Of a DNA stretch of 16,716 nucleotides, positions 15,998-16,716 are shown in pieces (the first letter of the stretch is position 1; each line of letters begins with the position of its first letter). Below the pieces are notes generated by a model. It saw only the letters and a list, made by a program, of their open reading frames with translations, was not told the DNA's origin and did no database searches. The stretch is from JAFGED01 sp964551295 (lineage in GTDB: Bacteria; Chloroflexota; Anaerolineae; B4-G1), in contig CAZKDJ010000082.1 of the NCBI GenBank assembly GCA_964551295.1, forward strand, positions 1 through 16,716, written 5' to 3'. The translations under genes were made by a program, and so were the position numbers.

Positions 15998-16716
15998 TCA
16001 CCTCATAATAAGCGGCAGATACACGAACCTGTCCGTCGGCATCACGCGCACCGTATCGCTCAGGATCGAAGTGGGGCCATCCATCGCGTGCAGCGTGACC
16101 GTGTACCACTGGTAGTTGCGCACGTGATCCGTCAGCTCGATGGAGCGGGTCGCGCTGTAGGGGTTTGTGGCGGTATAGATGCTGGCGGTCTGGGTATAGT
16201 ACTCGATGTACCAGGTGGTAGTGCTGGGCAAGGTGATATCAACCGTCCAGGCGAGATGGATGGCCCCATCACCGGGCGCGCCGTGGAGATCCAGCTCAGC
16301 TTCAAACTCATAAGCCCCTAGATCGGGGGCCGCGTCCTGGTAAGCCAAGCTCAGCCCCATGCCCTGCGTCCAAGATAGCGCGGTATCGACGGTGATGACG
16401 TCGGCGGCATAGTCGACGTTCGTAATGCGCGCGCGTTGGCCGTTCGCAAGCTGGATGAGATCGCCTTCGATAATGCCCCACCCATCCGTAAAGTAGCCAG
16501 CGTCGGCCACTTCGAACACGGTGCCAGATCCCCCCGCACTCGTAATCGTTGCCAAGCCAACTCCTGCGTCGATGGCCGTGCTGTCGGATTCGAGATGCAG
16601 GTCCGGCAGAGCAGGGTCGTCCGGGTCACTGCCGGACAGATCGACGAATCCGGGATCCAGGTCATTTTGATCCCAGTTGTTCTCGACCACCTGAGGGTCG
16701 ACTTGTCCTTCATAAG
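15998..16716 (-). CDS. C-terminal part of a secreted beta-helix type protein with shared sorting-type module; N-terminus outside the window
   Basis: The frame is open to the window edge, giving 239 visible residues. A GTG at 16690 is probably internal, since the frame continues upstream as YEGQVDPQ and no ribosome site precedes it. The visible part has NNWDQNDLDPGFVDLSG, STAIDAGVG and PDLGAYEFE. These are the closing elements of parallel beta-helix proteins with a 'choice-of-anchor Q' style end. A small beta-rich insert lies between the last two (IIEGDLIQLANGQRARITNV). The last 97 or so residues are the shared module, ending VMPTDRFVYLPLIMR. This copy is very close to that of the next gene, with 29 identical residues in a row. 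The TGA stop lies 13 bp before the next ATG, so the two genes are surely co-transcribed. Enzymatic identity cannot be given without the missing N-terminal part. Confidence 0.8.
   Translation of the reverse strand, partial: YEGQVDPQVVENNWDQNDLDPGFVDLSGSDPDDPALPDLHLESDSTAIDAGVGLATITSAGGSGTVFEVADAGYFTDGWGIIEGDLIQLANGQRARITNVDYAADVITVDTALSWTQGMGLSLAYQDAAPDLGAYEFEAELDLHGAPGDGAIHLAWTVDITLPSTTTWYIEYYTQTASIYTATNPYSATRSIELTDHVRNYQWYTVTLHAMDGPTSILSDTVRVMPTDRFVYLPLIMR
16080..16136. repeat. 57-bp perfect direct repeat, copy 2
   Basis: Partner of 13988-14044, in the equivalent place of the C-terminal module of the upstream gene. Perfect identity including third codon positions suggests recent duplication or gene conversion. 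Confidence 0.85.

Overview
The window is a dense run of large minus-strand genes, read from the high-coordinate end towards position 1. Nearly every gene encodes a secreted protein with carbohydrate-active or carbohydrate-binding architecture. I see eight protein genes: two cut by the window edges, and one of those also broken by an in-frame stop. No tRNA, rRNA, CRISPR array or transposase was found. The organism is probably a member of the Chloroflexota (Anaerolineae-like). The basis is the repeated C-terminal tail of the form (V/G)YLPL(V/I)(L/M/V)(R/K), the tandem PKD-like repeats with ITYTW and TITV cores, and moderately high GC. This is an inference from protein style, not from a marker gene.

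Layout in transcription order. (1) 15998-16716 is the C-terminal part of a beta-helix type protein. (2) 13906-15984 is an FN3 / parallel beta-helix / FN3 protein, 13 bp downstream. Both end at an intrinsic terminator (about 13781-13824). (3) A gene-free stretch, 13272-13780, holds a candidate promoter, a 12-bp palindrome flanked by 9-bp direct repeats, and a 14-bp tandem repeat next to the start of the following gene. (4) 10971-13271 is a DUF4091/GH123-like glycosidase. (5) 9221-10927 is an SGNH-like candidate esterase with a different, membrane-anchored C-terminus. (6) The gap 9040-9220 carries a weak terminator hairpin, a good sigma70-type promoter candidate and a long CACAGATT-type inverted repeat. 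(7) 6385-9039 is a GH44 endoglucanase-type enzyme. (8) 2985-6362 is a heparinase II/III-type polysaccharide lyase with a DNRLRE domain. (9) 984-2939 is a cysteine-rich parallel beta-helix protein. (10) 1-973 is the start of a second GH123-like gene, split by an in-frame TAG just after its signal peptide.

Together this looks like an extracellular polysaccharide-degradation locus: a lyase, an endoglycanase, GH123-like glycosidases, a candidate esterase and several beta-helix proteins that could be lyases or hydrolases. Intergenic gaps within the runs are short (10-45 bp) and each gene has its own Shine-Dalgarno, so the genes probably form two or three operons. No transporter, regulator or cytoplasmic enzyme lies in the window. 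The most distinctive feature is a C-terminal module of about 95 residues plus the YLPL tail, shared by otherwise unrelated enzymes. It behaves like a portable sorting or attachment unit and shows signs of recent DNA exchange between neighbouring genes.
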